Positions 8,952 through 16,997 of a stretch of DNA of 64,000 nucleotides are shown here, in pieces. Location of the stretch: contig CAYLJJ010000020.1 of NCBI GenBank assembly GCA_964384025.1, positions 8,696 through 72,695 of the forward strand, given 5' to 3'. Positions within the stretch are counted from its first letter, which is position 1; the number at the start of each line of letters is the position of its first letter. The notes below the pieces were generated by a model. It saw only the letters and a list, made by a program, of their open reading frames with translations, did not search any database and had not been told where the DNA came from. The position numbers and the translations under genes were made by a program. The stretch is from CAYLJJ01 sp964384025 (GTDB taxonomy: Bacteria; Myxococcota_A; Bradymonadia; UBA7976; UBA1532).

Positions 8952-9532
8952 CGTACTCCCTCCCTCAGAGGCTCGGGTCGCAGCTCGCGCCTCAACAACT
9001 GAATGAGGCTTTTAAGGCGCATATGGTTGGGATCAGGAGGGATCCAAGCGAAGGTTCGTACCGCCCCAGAGTCGCCCACTAGGTAGATGTCAGAGAGATC
9101 TCGGCTCGCCCACTCCTCACCCGTCTTGGGATCTTTCAAGATCTTGAACTTACCCTGAGCCATACCCGCTACGACCAAGCTCCCTGCAGAGCTGCGCTCT
9201 AAGAAGAGCAGGACCCGCTCTCCCTGTTCGAACTTTGCCGCCCCCCAAACCTTCTGGGTCATACGATCAGCGCCCTCTCCTTTGCTCCCACCAAGCTGAG
9301 ATAGAGTGACACGGCCCTCAATCTTGACGCCGATGATCACCCGCTCAATCTCAAAAGTTGTGTCGGTGTGGATCTTCAGGGGCTTATCTTGTCGTCTTAC
9401 ACTCTGCTCAACGACCTGAGCCAGGATCACCGTCTCAGAGATCCGACTGAGCTGGCCCAGGCTTAGCTTTCGTACCGAGGCTTCTGCGGGGAGCGCTAAA
9501 AGAAGCAGCAGGGTCGCTAGGCTTGTGCGCAT
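8948..9532 (-). CDS. Exported protein of unknown function, partner of metalloprotease
   Basis: A 194-residue protein with a signal peptide (MRTSLATLLLLLALPAEA). The start is set by AGGAGG five bases upstream of the ATG at 9532; a GTG two codons earlier overlaps that Shine-Dalgarno and is unlikely. The mature part is beta-rich with no Cys and has motifs such as TTFEIERVIIG and QGERVLLFLE. I do not recognise the fold with certainty. It is translationally coupled (ATGA) to the zinc metalloprotease gene, so it might be a chaperone, inhibitor or co-secreted partner; that is inference from position only. Confidence 0.75.
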   Translation of the reverse strand: MRTSLATLLLLLALPAEASVRKLSLGQLSRISETVILAQVVEQSVRRQDKPLKIHTDTTFEIERVIIGVKIEGRVTLSQLGGSKGEGADRMTQKVWGAAKFEQGERVLLFLERSSAGSLVVAGMAQGKFKILKDPKTGEEWASRDLSDIYLVGDSGAVRTFAWIPPDPNHMRLKSLIQLLRRELRPEPLREGVR

Positions 9533-9601
9533 ATGCACCTCCTCATGGTTTCTTGGAGACCTTTATATCAAAATGGGGAGGCTGCAGGAGCTTTATACGA
9601 G

Positions 9602-9619
9602 TGAGACATCCCTGTCTCA
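9602..9619. promoter_or_regulatory. Perfect 7-bp inverted repeat in divergent intergenic region
   Basis: TGAGACA-TCCC-TGTCTCA is a perfect hairpin with a 4-base loop in the 198-base gap between divergent genes starting at 9532 and 9731. A second pair of 7-base arms, GAGACCT (9556-9562) and AGGTCTC (9634-9640), surrounds it. There is no T-run, so a terminator is unlikely; an operator serving one or both genes is possible. Confidence 0.35.
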
Positions 9620-9730
9620 TCTCTGTGCTTCAGAGGTCTCTATTCCTACGGCAAATATCGGATCAAGAGGGACTGGAAGAGGGGACAGGCTTTGCAATAC
9701 CCTGCCGGATGGAGTCGACTTGGAGATTAT

Positions 9731-11221
9731 ATGAACCTCAACACGATCATCGGCTTAGCCTTTGTTTTTCTCTGTGGCTGTACCACCGCTACTTCCGATC
9801 CTGAGGGAACAGAGAAGCCTCCCTCTGAGGAGGGCGCCGCTGGTCAAGTAGCTGGGGGTGGAGACGTTGATGGGGAGGGGAAGCAGCCTGATGGAGAGTG
9901 GCTTCGAGAGGATGATCTGGATTCAACCCGCCTCAAGGAGATCTCCATCAAGCGCCAAGCCATCAAGATGGGGCTGCGTCTCGGGAAACGCAGCTATGGA
10001 GATCAGCTCAACCTGCTCTTGGGCTCTCAAGGAGGCTCTTGGCGCTACAGTCGGGATCTTGATGAAAATGGCTATATCCTTCCCAAGTCTAACACTCTCT
10101 GCCCCTTTCTAGCTCCTGAGCCTGAAGAGGATGGCTTAGAGGATTGCCGCTCTATCTTGGATCGAGCCACAGTCGCAGCTCAGGGAGAGATCAGCGCGCT
10201 CAAGGCAAGGAACCCTCTGGATGGTACAGAGTTCGAAACTGATCGAGAGGGAAATGAGTTTTGGTGGGAGGAGGGGATTCGCACCGGCGTCAAGAATGAG
10301 CCGATGCCAGCTCTTAAGTCTCTTAAAGAGGTGGGGCTCTGTGACCGACAGGTCACAAGGCAGAAATCCGCATATGAGGCCGGCATAGAAGCTGGGCGTC
10401 AGCTCTATACTGACCGCCTCAATGAGCGTCTCTATGAATTGGGCCAAACCCCGAGCTATCCAGAGATCGTCCCTACCGATGTCTGTGAAGTGGATCGCGC
10501 CTACACCGTCCCCGCTCAGCTGCGCAGCAATGAGGATCTGAACGATTACATCATGGACAATCCTCTCTGCGAGCAGTACAGCCCCACCGGCCCTGACGAG
10601 ATCAACCGCTATCAACAGGCAGAGCAGCGCTATCAGCAGGGCGTAGAGGATGGGATCCTCACCGAGTATAATCAGTCCACTGAGCTGCTCTTTAATGTGG
10701 TCCCTTGTACAGTCAGTGATCCCCTCGTCCTGGATCTAAACGGGGATGGAGTGGAGGTCCTACCCCCCAACCAGGGGGTTGAGTTTAAGCTTTTTGGAGG
10801 AGATTTTCTGCACACCGGCTGGATCCGTGGAGATGATGCCTTTTTGGCCCTTGATCTCAATCAGAACGGTCGCATCGATGATGGGCACGAGCTCTTTGTG
10901 GACTTTGAGGGGCCTGGCTGGGTTGACCTCCCTTCAGGCTTCAGTAAGCTCGTCCGCTTAGATAAAAATGGAGATGGTTGGATCACCCAGGCCGATCCTG
11001 ACTTTGATCATCTTCTCCTTTGGCAAGATCAAGATCGCTCCGGCAAAACAGAGCCAGGGGAGCTACGCAGCCTAACTGAGGCAGGGATCCTCGCCCTGGG
11101 TCTCAGCGATGGAGGCGATGAGGCCCTCTTCCTTCGAGATGCAGCCGGGACTCTCCTCAAGGGGACTGGCCTCATCCACGATATTTTCTTCTCCTATGGC
11201 GCCTCTCGCCTGCGCTTTTAA
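9731..11221 (+). CDS. Lipoprotein with EF-hand-like calcium-binding C-terminal domain
   Basis: A 496-residue lipoprotein: signal peptide MNLNTIIGLAFVFLCGC with lipobox LCGC, then an acidic Gly/Glu linker. The middle (about 60-330) is helical, contains a few cysteines and has no family I recognise. The C-terminal third carries calcium-loop patterns: DLNGDGVE, DLNQNGRIDDGHE, DKNGDGWI and DQDRSGKTEPGE. This arrangement is common in the C-terminal domains of secreted RTX-like and dockerin-like bacterial proteins. I chose the ATG at 9731 because it begins directly with the signal peptide and has GGAG six bases upstream. The next gene starts 10 bases after its stop, so the two are probably one operon. 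Confidence 0.78.
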   Translation: MNLNTIIGLAFVFLCGCTTATSDPEGTEKPPSEEGAAGQVAGGGDVDGEGKQPDGEWLREDDLDSTRLKEISIKRQAIKMGLRLGKRSYGDQLNLLLGSQGGSWRYSRDLDENGYILPKSNTLCPFLAPEPEEDGLEDCRSILDRATVAAQGEISALKARNPLDGTEFETDREGNEFWWEEGIRTGVKNEPMPALKSLKEVGLCDRQVTRQKSAYEAGIEAGRQLYTDRLNERLYELGQTPSYPEIVPTDVCEVDRAYTVPAQLRSNEDLNDYIMDNPLCEQYSPTGPDEINRYQQAEQRYQQGVEDGILTEYNQSTELLFNVVPCTVSDPLVLDLNGDGVEVLPPNQGVEFKLFGGDFLHTGWIRGDDAFLALDLNQNGRIDDGHELFVDFEGPGWVDLPSGFSKLVRLDKNGDGWITQADPDFDHLLLWQDQDRSGKTEPGELRSLTEAGILALGLSDGGDEALFLRDAAGTLLKGTGLIHDIFFSYGASRLRF

Positions 11222-11231
11222 GAGGGTATAG

Positions 11232-14222
11232 ATGATGAAAAAAATGAGATCGCTGAACCTCCTGTTCCTCCTCTTGACCACCCCACCTGCCTTCGCTCAG
11301 ATCACACCCTTTGGCGAGCGAGTCAACGCGGCGATTGATCGAGGCCTTGACTTTTTCAGAAACCAACAGAACGGTCAGGGTGCCTTCGGCCCTGTCGCTG
11401 AAGCGACCCCCCTAGCGATCCTCTGCTTCTTGGAGAAACGACGCGGGATCGACTGGCGAGAGATGCCTCAGGGCTTCGATAACATGGACGCTCAAGATCA
11501 GCAGCGCGTAACCAGCGCGGTGCGCTACACGATCAACAATATCAATACAGGCTCCTATGTTGGAGGCTCAAGCTTGATGGCCTGGGCGACCTTCTTGGCG
11601 ACCGGAGGCCCCGAGGATGTGGGCGCCCAGATGTCGGTGACTCAGGCGATAGAGCGGGTGGTTACCCAGCTCAAGGCCAATCAAGGGAACCAGGGCTTTA
11701 ATCAGGGTGGTTGGAACTATGATGCTCCAGGGAATGACGGCGACCTCTCCACCACCCAGTTTGCCGTTGCTGGTCTCAGCGCAGCCTCTCGCATTTTGCC
11801 AGATGCGGCCAGCACTCTTCAGCGTACGGTGGAGTTTGTGGCCAACACCGCCTCAGGCACCGGCTCTTCTTATCGCGGCGGAGGGGGAAGCGCAGCCAGC
11901 AGCTCGATGACCGCTTCAGCCCTCTGGGTCTATAGCCTCGCGGGACTCCCCATCGAAGATGAGCGGCCCCAAAGAGAGCTGCGTTGGCTCCAACAGAACT
12001 ATCGTTACGATTCCCACATCAACGACCATCAGACCAGCTACTACTACTACCTCTGGGCTGCTGCCAAGGGCTTGGAGATCTCCAAGCACTCTGAAGAGGG
12101 CTTTATCAACGGAGAGCAGATCGGAGGCGTTCGTGATCCTGCTGCTGATGGGAACCCAGAGGAGATCGCCCGCTGGTACTATGACTTCGCTTGGCAGCTC
12201 TTGCGCATCCAAGGAGGCGATGGGAGCTGGACCAACCCTCAGGGCTGGAATCAGGGCTCAGCGACCGCCTTCTCTATTCTGGTTCTAGAGCGCAGCTTGG
12301 GGGGCATTATCCCTCCCTGTGAAGATCTCGACGCAGATGAGATCTGCGATGAACCTGGGCGCCCTGTCCCAGGCAGTGATCCTGATCCCTTCCCAGATCC
12401 TGGAGCAGATCCCGAACCCGTAGATAATCCTAACCCTGGAGTCAATCCTCAACCTGGAGATCGGGATGGTGACGGCATCCCCGATGAAAATGAGGATCAA
12501 GATGGAGATGGTTTTGTCGATCCAGACGAGACCGATCCCAACGACTGGGATACAGATGATGATGGTATCCCTGATGGAGTAGAGGATCCCAACAGCAACG
12601 GCGTCGTCGATCCAGGAGAGAGTGATCCCCTCGATTGGGATACAGATGATGACGGCATCCCTGACGGAATTGAAGATCCCAACTTTAACGGTTGGCAGGA
12701 TCCCGGCGAGACTGATCCTCGCAACCCCGATACAGATGGGGATGGTCTTCAAGATGGGGAGGAGGATTGGAACGGGGATGGAGAGGTTGATCCTGGTGAG
12801 AGTGACCCTCTGGATCCCAGCGATCCAGGGCCAGGTATCCCTGTAGATCCCAACGACCCTGGGGAGGAAAACCCTGAAGATTCCAACGGGGTTCTCGATC
12901 CTCGCTATCCCCCTGGAGACAACTGCCCAGGGGTCCCCAACCCTGATCAGATGGATCGAGATGGAGATGGGGTGGGTGATGCCTGTGATAATTGCCCTTC
13001 GGTGGACAATTGGGATCAGTTGGATCTCAACGGAGACGGGGTGGGTGACCTCTGCGCTCGTCCCTGCGTTGATCCTCAGACTGGACAGCCGGTGCAGCCC
13101 CAAGCCCGTTGTCGGATGCCTGATCCTGGGGCCTGTGGTATGGGCCATGAGGAGTGCATTGATGGCTTCCTTCTCTGCCTGGGTGATGAACATCCTCAGC
13201 CTGAGCGCTGTGATGGGATCGACAATGATTGTGATGGCCTCATCGATGAGGGGGTTCGTAACAACTGCGGCTTCTGTGATGGAGACTCGGAGATCTGTGA
13301 CGGCCAGGACAATGACTGTGATGGTGAAGTGGATGAGGGCTATGATGCTGTCAATCCTCTCTGCCCTGGAGGAGATATTTGCTTAGAGGGAGACTGCATC
13401 ATCCCCTGTGAAGTTGAATGTGTTGAGGCGGGAACCTACTGCAGTGCAGAGATCGGCGCCTGCGTGGACCTCTGCTATGACGTAGCCTGTGATGCGCCCC
13501 AAGAGTGTGATCCAGAGCAGGGCATCTGCGCGGATCGCTGCGCTGAGCTGAGCTGTCCGTCAGGGGAGTTCTGTGTGGATGGAGCTTGTATGCCTGGAGG
13601 CTGTGAGCGGCATGGCTGCCCCCCTGGACAGGCTTGTATCTCAGGGTTCTGCGCCTCAGATCCCTGCCAGGGGATGAGCTGTCCAGCGGGGCAGTTCTGT
13701 CGCGCTGGGGCCTGTGTTGGGATCTGCGCTGATATCTCCTGCCGTTTGGGGGAGATCTGTGTAGATGGTCACTGCAACCCTGACAATTGCGGTGGGGTGC
13801 TCTGTCGCCCAGAAGATCACTGCGTCGATGGTCGCTGTGTTGAAGATCCTTGCTATAGCATCAGCTGTCCCTTTGAGCAGCGTTGTGAGGAGGGGGGTTG
13901 CCTTGGAGATCCCTGTCGCAACGTAGAGTGCCCCTCAGGCAGTCGCTGTGAGATGGTTCATGAGCGCGCTCAGTGTGTAGGGGCCAGAGAGCTGCCTCTC
14001 CCTGAGGAGCTCTTCTATGATGATGCAGGGCTCCCCATCGGAGGTGATGGGGGTGTTGGAGAGGGGACCCTCCCGCCTCCCGACACGGGGGTCTCAGGTG
14101 TTGGTGAAGATGAGCCCGCGCCTACCTGCTCCTGTGATCTCAGCGGTTCCTCCTCTTCAACCTTCTGGCTCCTCCTCATCGCCCTACTTCCTCTCATAAG
14201 GCGAAGACGCAGAGGCTCCTGA
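11232..14222 (+). CDS. Secreted alpha/alpha-toroid protein with TSP3-like, MopE and Cys-rich modules and MYXO-CTERM tail
   Basis: A 996-residue multidomain surface protein. A signal peptide ends at TPPAFA. Residues ~25-360 look like the alpha/alpha-toroid of squalene-cyclase/prenyltransferase-type repeats (GGWNYDAPGNDGDLSTTQFA, GDGSWTNPQGWNQGSATAF). A Pro/Asp linker leads to thrombospondin type-3-like calcium repeats (about 410-615, including three 30-residue tandem units). Then come two MopE units (CDGIDNDCDGLIDEG, CDGQDNDCDGEVDEG), and about nine short EGF-like modules (CPxGQxCxxGxC). The tail CSCDLSGSSSS plus a hydrophobic stretch and RRRRRGS is a MYXO-CTERM signal. The toroid lacks a full terpene-cyclase active site that I can see, so a binding or structural role is as likely as catalysis. 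A broken second copy follows it. Confidence 0.82.
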   Translation: MMKKMRSLNLLFLLLTTPPAFAQITPFGERVNAAIDRGLDFFRNQQNGQGAFGPVAEATPLAILCFLEKRRGIDWREMPQGFDNMDAQDQQRVTSAVRYTINNINTGSYVGGSSLMAWATFLATGGPEDVGAQMSVTQAIERVVTQLKANQGNQGFNQGGWNYDAPGNDGDLSTTQFAVAGLSAASRILPDAASTLQRTVEFVANTASGTGSSYRGGGGSAASSSMTASALWVYSLAGLPIEDERPQRELRWLQQNYRYDSHINDHQTSYYYYLWAAAKGLEISKHSEEGFINGEQIGGVRDPAADGNPEEIARWYYDFAWQLLRIQGGDGSWTNPQGWNQGSATAFSILVLERSLGGIIPPCEDLDADEICDEPGRPVPGSDPDPFPDPGADPEPVDNPNPGVNPQPGDRDGDGIPDENEDQDGDGFVDPDETDPNDWDTDDDGIPDGVEDPNSNGVVDPGESDPLDWDTDDDGIPDGIEDPNFNGWQDPGETDPRNPDTDGDGLQDGEEDWNGDGEVDPGESDPLDPSDPGPGIPVDPNDPGEENPEDSNGVLDPRYPPGDNCPGVPNPDQMDRDGDGVGDACDNCPSVDNWDQLDLNGDGVGDLCARPCVDPQTGQPVQPQARCRMPDPGACGMGHEECIDGFLLCLGDEHPQPERCDGIDNDCDGLIDEGVRNNCGFCDGDSEICDGQDNDCDGEVDEGYDAVNPLCPGGDICLEGDCIIPCEVECVEAGTYCSAEIGACVDLCYDVACDAPQECDPEQGICADRCAELSCPSGEFCVDGACMPGGCERHGCPPGQACISGFCASDPCQGMSCPAGQFCRAGACVGICADISCRLGEICVDGHCNPDNCGGVLCRPEDHCVDGRCVEDPCYSISCPFEQRCEEGGCLGDPCRNVECPSGSRCEMVHERAQCVGARELPLPEELFYDDAGLPIGGDGGVGEGTLPPPDTGVSGVGEDEPAPTCSCDLSGSSSSTFWLLLIALLPLIRRRRRGS
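12546..12815 (+). repeat. Three 90-bp tandem repeats (TSP3-like calcium repeats)
   Basis: Units begin at 12546, 12636 and 12726 with exact 90-base spacing. Each encodes about 30 residues starting WDTDDDGIPDG or PDTDGDGLQDG and ending DPGESDPLD-like. The units are diverged but clearly related. The Asp spacing fits calcium-binding thrombospondin type-3 repeats, forming a stiff stalk between the toroid and Cys-rich parts. Confidence 0.9.
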
Positions 14223-14250
14223 GCGCTTCCATCTCTGTTGGAGAAGAGTT

Positions 14251-14577
14251 CTGAGAACCCTGCTTCCTCTTATCCTTGGTTTCAGCTTCTCAACTGCTTC
14301 GGCTCAATCACCCCCTTTGGCGAACAGGTCAACACGGCCATCGATCGGGGCCTGTGTTGGAGTCTGCGCTGAGTATCTCTTGCCGCTTGGGAGAGAGCTG
14401 CATCGATGGTCGCTGCGTGCCGGACAGCTGTGGTGGAGTCCTCTGCTGTCCAGAAGATCACTGCGTCGATGGTCGCTGCCTCAGTGACCCCTGCTTGGGT
14501 GTTCGCTGCCCCTTTGAGCAGCGTGTAGCTGTGATCTGGGAGGGCGCTCCTCTAGCGCTTGGCTGCTCCTCCCGTTG
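14251..14577 (+). pseudogene. Decayed, internally deleted copy of the preceding toroid/Cys-rich gene
   Basis: The first ~100 bases match the start of the preceding gene (signal peptide end and the ITPFGERVNAAIDRG region near 11,300-11,346). At about 14,347-14,353 the match jumps directly to the Cys-rich region near 13,709-13,880 (ESCIDGRCVPDSCGG, EDHCVDGRCLSDPC). The join falls in a shared GGCCT. Relative to the parent there is one lost base in the codon after the signal peptide (CAG to CA) and one extra G after the jump, so the frame is broken twice. It therefore derives from a tandem duplicate that lost about 2.4 kb. No functional start or tail signal remains. Confidence 0.85.
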
Positions 14578-16080
14578 CTAAAAAGAGGGCGCCGTAGTTA
14601 GGATCGCCTTGAGATCTTCATCATTAAAGCTGATCCCCGCCCCCAGAAAATAATCACTCAGCTCATCATTCCAGACCTCATCAACACCTCCAGCCACAAA
14701 AATATGGTTAAAGAAGGTGTAGTGGGCGCCAAACTTGATGCGCGGATTGACATTCTCCTGGAAGGCGAAGATATCGGTAGAGAATTGTAGGTTGTCGTCC
14801 AAGAAGTTAAGATCCAGACCCACTCCACCTGTACCCTCGATGATGCCCACCCGCCCAGTAGCGAAGAAGAAGCGCTTGGCGAACTCCAGAGAGAGCCGAA
14901 AGCTGTCCTCGGTGATGCTCTGATGTTCACGGATCACTGGATCCTCGCTGGAGTCACTGCTGCGAGTCACCGTCTCTTTGAAGATTGTGTTGCCGCGAGG
15001 ATCATCCACCAACTGAATCATATAGTATTTATCGGGCCTGGGCTGCAGCTTAAGAGAGAGGTAGTTTTTGAGCGAACCTTGGGAGATATAATACTCAGAG
15101 CGCAGGGCCACCCGAGTCTGTAAGCGGGTGAGCTGCTTGACGAAGCCCCCCGCTTCCTCCAACAGCTCATTGGTGTTATTGACCAAGCGATCATCATTAA
15201 CCAGCCGACCGATGCTGCCTTTGCCCTCGTCGATCTTCTGCGCGATGGAGCGGGTGCTCTCCAGGGTACCATCCAGCTTATCGAGAGCCCCATTAACGCG
15301 AGCAAAGGCACCCTTGAGGCCATCAACGCTCTCTTTTACATCGCCCTTATTATCCCCGATGATCCCTTGGACGTTGACCACGATCTCTCGGGCACCACTG
15401 GCCACCACCTGAGCATCTTTCATCAACTTCCGGGCGCCATACCTAAACTCTTTGAGGAAGAGTCGAGCATCCTTCGAGACCGTGACGATGTTGTCGATCA
15501 CCTGATCCACTTTGCCGCCATTCTCTCCCACCGCCCGATTTAGCGCCGCGACGGTCTTATTGATGTTGTCCAAGATGCTGGAGAGCTTCTGCTCCCCATC
15601 CTTGTCAGAGACAACCCGCTTTAAGCTGGCGGTGATCTCACGCACATCTTCAGCGATGGTCTTCATCTCATTCATGAGATCCGCTGCCTGAGCATCCTCA
15701 TGTACATTATCTAGGGCGTCTCCATCCTTGAGGGGGATACCGGTATAACCTGGCGTTAACTCCAGGTAGAACTCTCCCAAGAGACTGGCAGAGCGCTTGG
15801 TGACTTGGGCGTCGGAGCGCAGGGGGGTGTTGACCAACATCGTGACCTTGGCCTTATCCCCCACGAGATCGATCTCATGAATCTGCCCGATGGTGATGCC
15901 TGCGATAGAGACTCGAGACTTCTTAGCTAGGCCGCTCACATCCCTAAAGATGGCATGAACTCGATAGCCCGCCGGATCATCCCCGATGCCCTCCCGCACC
16001 TTGCCAAACATCCAGACAGAGGAGAAGAGGCCCGAGAGCACAAGCAGCCCAACTTTAAAGGGGGTGAAGATCTCTTTCAT
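14578..16080 (-). CDS. MlaD/MCE-family lipid-transport protein
   Basis: A 500-residue inner-membrane-anchored MCE protein. One N-terminal membrane helix (about 8-26) precedes the MCE domain (about 38-115: VHAIFRDVSGLAKKSRVSIAG, IGQIHEIDL, LLGEFYLELTPG). A long helical region follows (about 130-310) and the last ~170 residues look like beta strands. MCE proteins form hexameric tunnels that carry phospholipids across the periplasm with an MlaE permease and MlaF ATPase. E. coli MlaD is only ~180 residues, so the helical and beta extensions make this a long-form MCE protein that might reach further across the periplasm. It starts seven bases after the MlaE gene, in one operon. Confidence 0.88.
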   Translation of the reverse strand: MKEIFTPFKVGLLVLSGLFSSVWMFGKVREGIGDDPAGYRVHAIFRDVSGLAKKSRVSIAGITIGQIHEIDLVGDKAKVTMLVNTPLRSDAQVTKRSASLLGEFYLELTPGYTGIPLKDGDALDNVHEDAQAADLMNEMKTIAEDVREITASLKRVVSDKDGEQKLSSILDNINKTVAALNRAVGENGGKVDQVIDNIVTVSKDARLFLKEFRYGARKLMKDAQVVASGAREIVVNVQGIIGDNKGDVKESVDGLKGAFARVNGALDKLDGTLESTRSIAQKIDEGKGSIGRLVNDDRLVNNTNELLEEAGGFVKQLTRLQTRVALRSEYYISQGSLKNYLSLKLQPRPDKYYMIQLVDDPRGNTIFKETVTRSSDSSEDPVIREHQSITEDSFRLSLEFAKRFFFATGRVGIIEGTGGVGLDLNFLDDNLQFSTDIFAFQENVNPRIKFGAHYTFFNHIFVAGGVDEVWNDELSDYFLGAGISFNDEDLKAILTTAPSF

Positions 16081-16087
16081 TGCACGC

Positions 16088-16858
16088 TCAAAACATAGCC
16101 GCGGTGAGGAAGTAATCGGCGATCAGGATGGTGACGCTGGAGACAACGACAGCTTGAGTTGTGGCGATACCCACACCTCGAGCGCCTCCTGAGGCATAGA
16201 AACCTTTATAACAGCCCACCAGGGTGAGGATACCTCCAAAGAAGAAGGCTTTAATCAGCCCACTGAAGAGATCTGCAGGATCGACGAACCAGTAGACCTT
16301 GGAGAGGAAAGCCCCCTCATCGATGTTGAGCAGAGAGACCCCCACCACATAGGAGCCCAGCATCCCCACCAGAGTGAAGAGCGCGCAGAGGGCGGGGACC
16401 ACGATCAGCCCCGCCAGGAAGCGAGGGACCACCAGATATTGAACTGGGCTCACCGCCATGGTGTAGAGGGCGTCGATCTGCTCTGTCACCCGCATCGTTC
16501 CCAACTCCGTAGCGATGCCGCTGCCCGCTCGACCTGTAACCATCAAGCCGGTGAGGACTGGTGATAGTTCTCGCGCCAGAGAGAGGGCCACGGTGGAGCC
16601 CACCATGCTCTCTGCGTTGAAGAGGCGAAAGGCGATGGCCCCTTGGAGTGAGAAGACTGCCCCCGTGAAGAGCCCTGTGAGCAGGACAATAAAGAGGCTG
16701 CCCACCCCCACAAACTCCATGGAGTTGATCAGGAGTTTAAAGCGATAGGGGGGACGGAGGGCCCAGAAGAGGGTCTCAAAAAAGAGGGTCGAAAACTGTC
16801 CAACCCCCTCAATGGCGTCGAGCACCCATTGGCCGATGGACTCTACAAACTGTTTCAT
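16088..16858 (-). CDS. MlaE-family ABC lipid-transport permease
   Basis: A 256-residue permease, the usual length for MlaE/YrbE. Hallmarks include SLARELSPVLTGLMVTGRAGSGIATELGTM split over residues ~105-135, EQIDALYTMAVSPVQYLVVPR, and the C-terminal GATT-like GVGIATTQAVVVSS. Five to six hydrophobic segments are visible. The frame is open 52 codons further upstream, but the ATG at 16858 gives the family-standard N-terminus (MKQFVESIGQWV). With the downstream MCE protein it forms the membrane core of a phospholipid transporter. The ATPase (MlaF) gene is not adjacent, which is unusual; it must be encoded elsewhere. Confidence 0.9.
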   Translation of the reverse strand: MKQFVESIGQWVLDAIEGVGQFSTLFFETLFWALRPPYRFKLLINSMEFVGVGSLFIVLLTGLFTGAVFSLQGAIAFRLFNAESMVGSTVALSLARELSPVLTGLMVTGRAGSGIATELGTMRVTEQIDALYTMAVSPVQYLVVPRFLAGLIVVPALCALFTLVGMLGSYVVGVSLLNIDEGAFLSKVYWFVDPADLFSGLIKAFFFGGILTLVGCYKGFYASGGARGVGIATTQAVVVSSVTILIADYFLTAAMF

Positions 16859-16997
16859 TGATCTCTCATGCTTGGCAGCAGGGGATAGCGAGCCCAAGGA
16901 GGCGATGTCAACCGATGAATTCTCAAGGCCCTGGTCACTCCAGCGCCTCGTCGCTATAAACAGCCAAACTCCAGCTTGGAATGAACCGGGAGAGTAG

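Noticed and set aside
12285..13193. 302-codon minus-strand frame
   Set aside because: It is the mirror of the Asp-rich repeat region and reads as Ile/Val-rich low-complexity; an artefact of the repeated gat codons.
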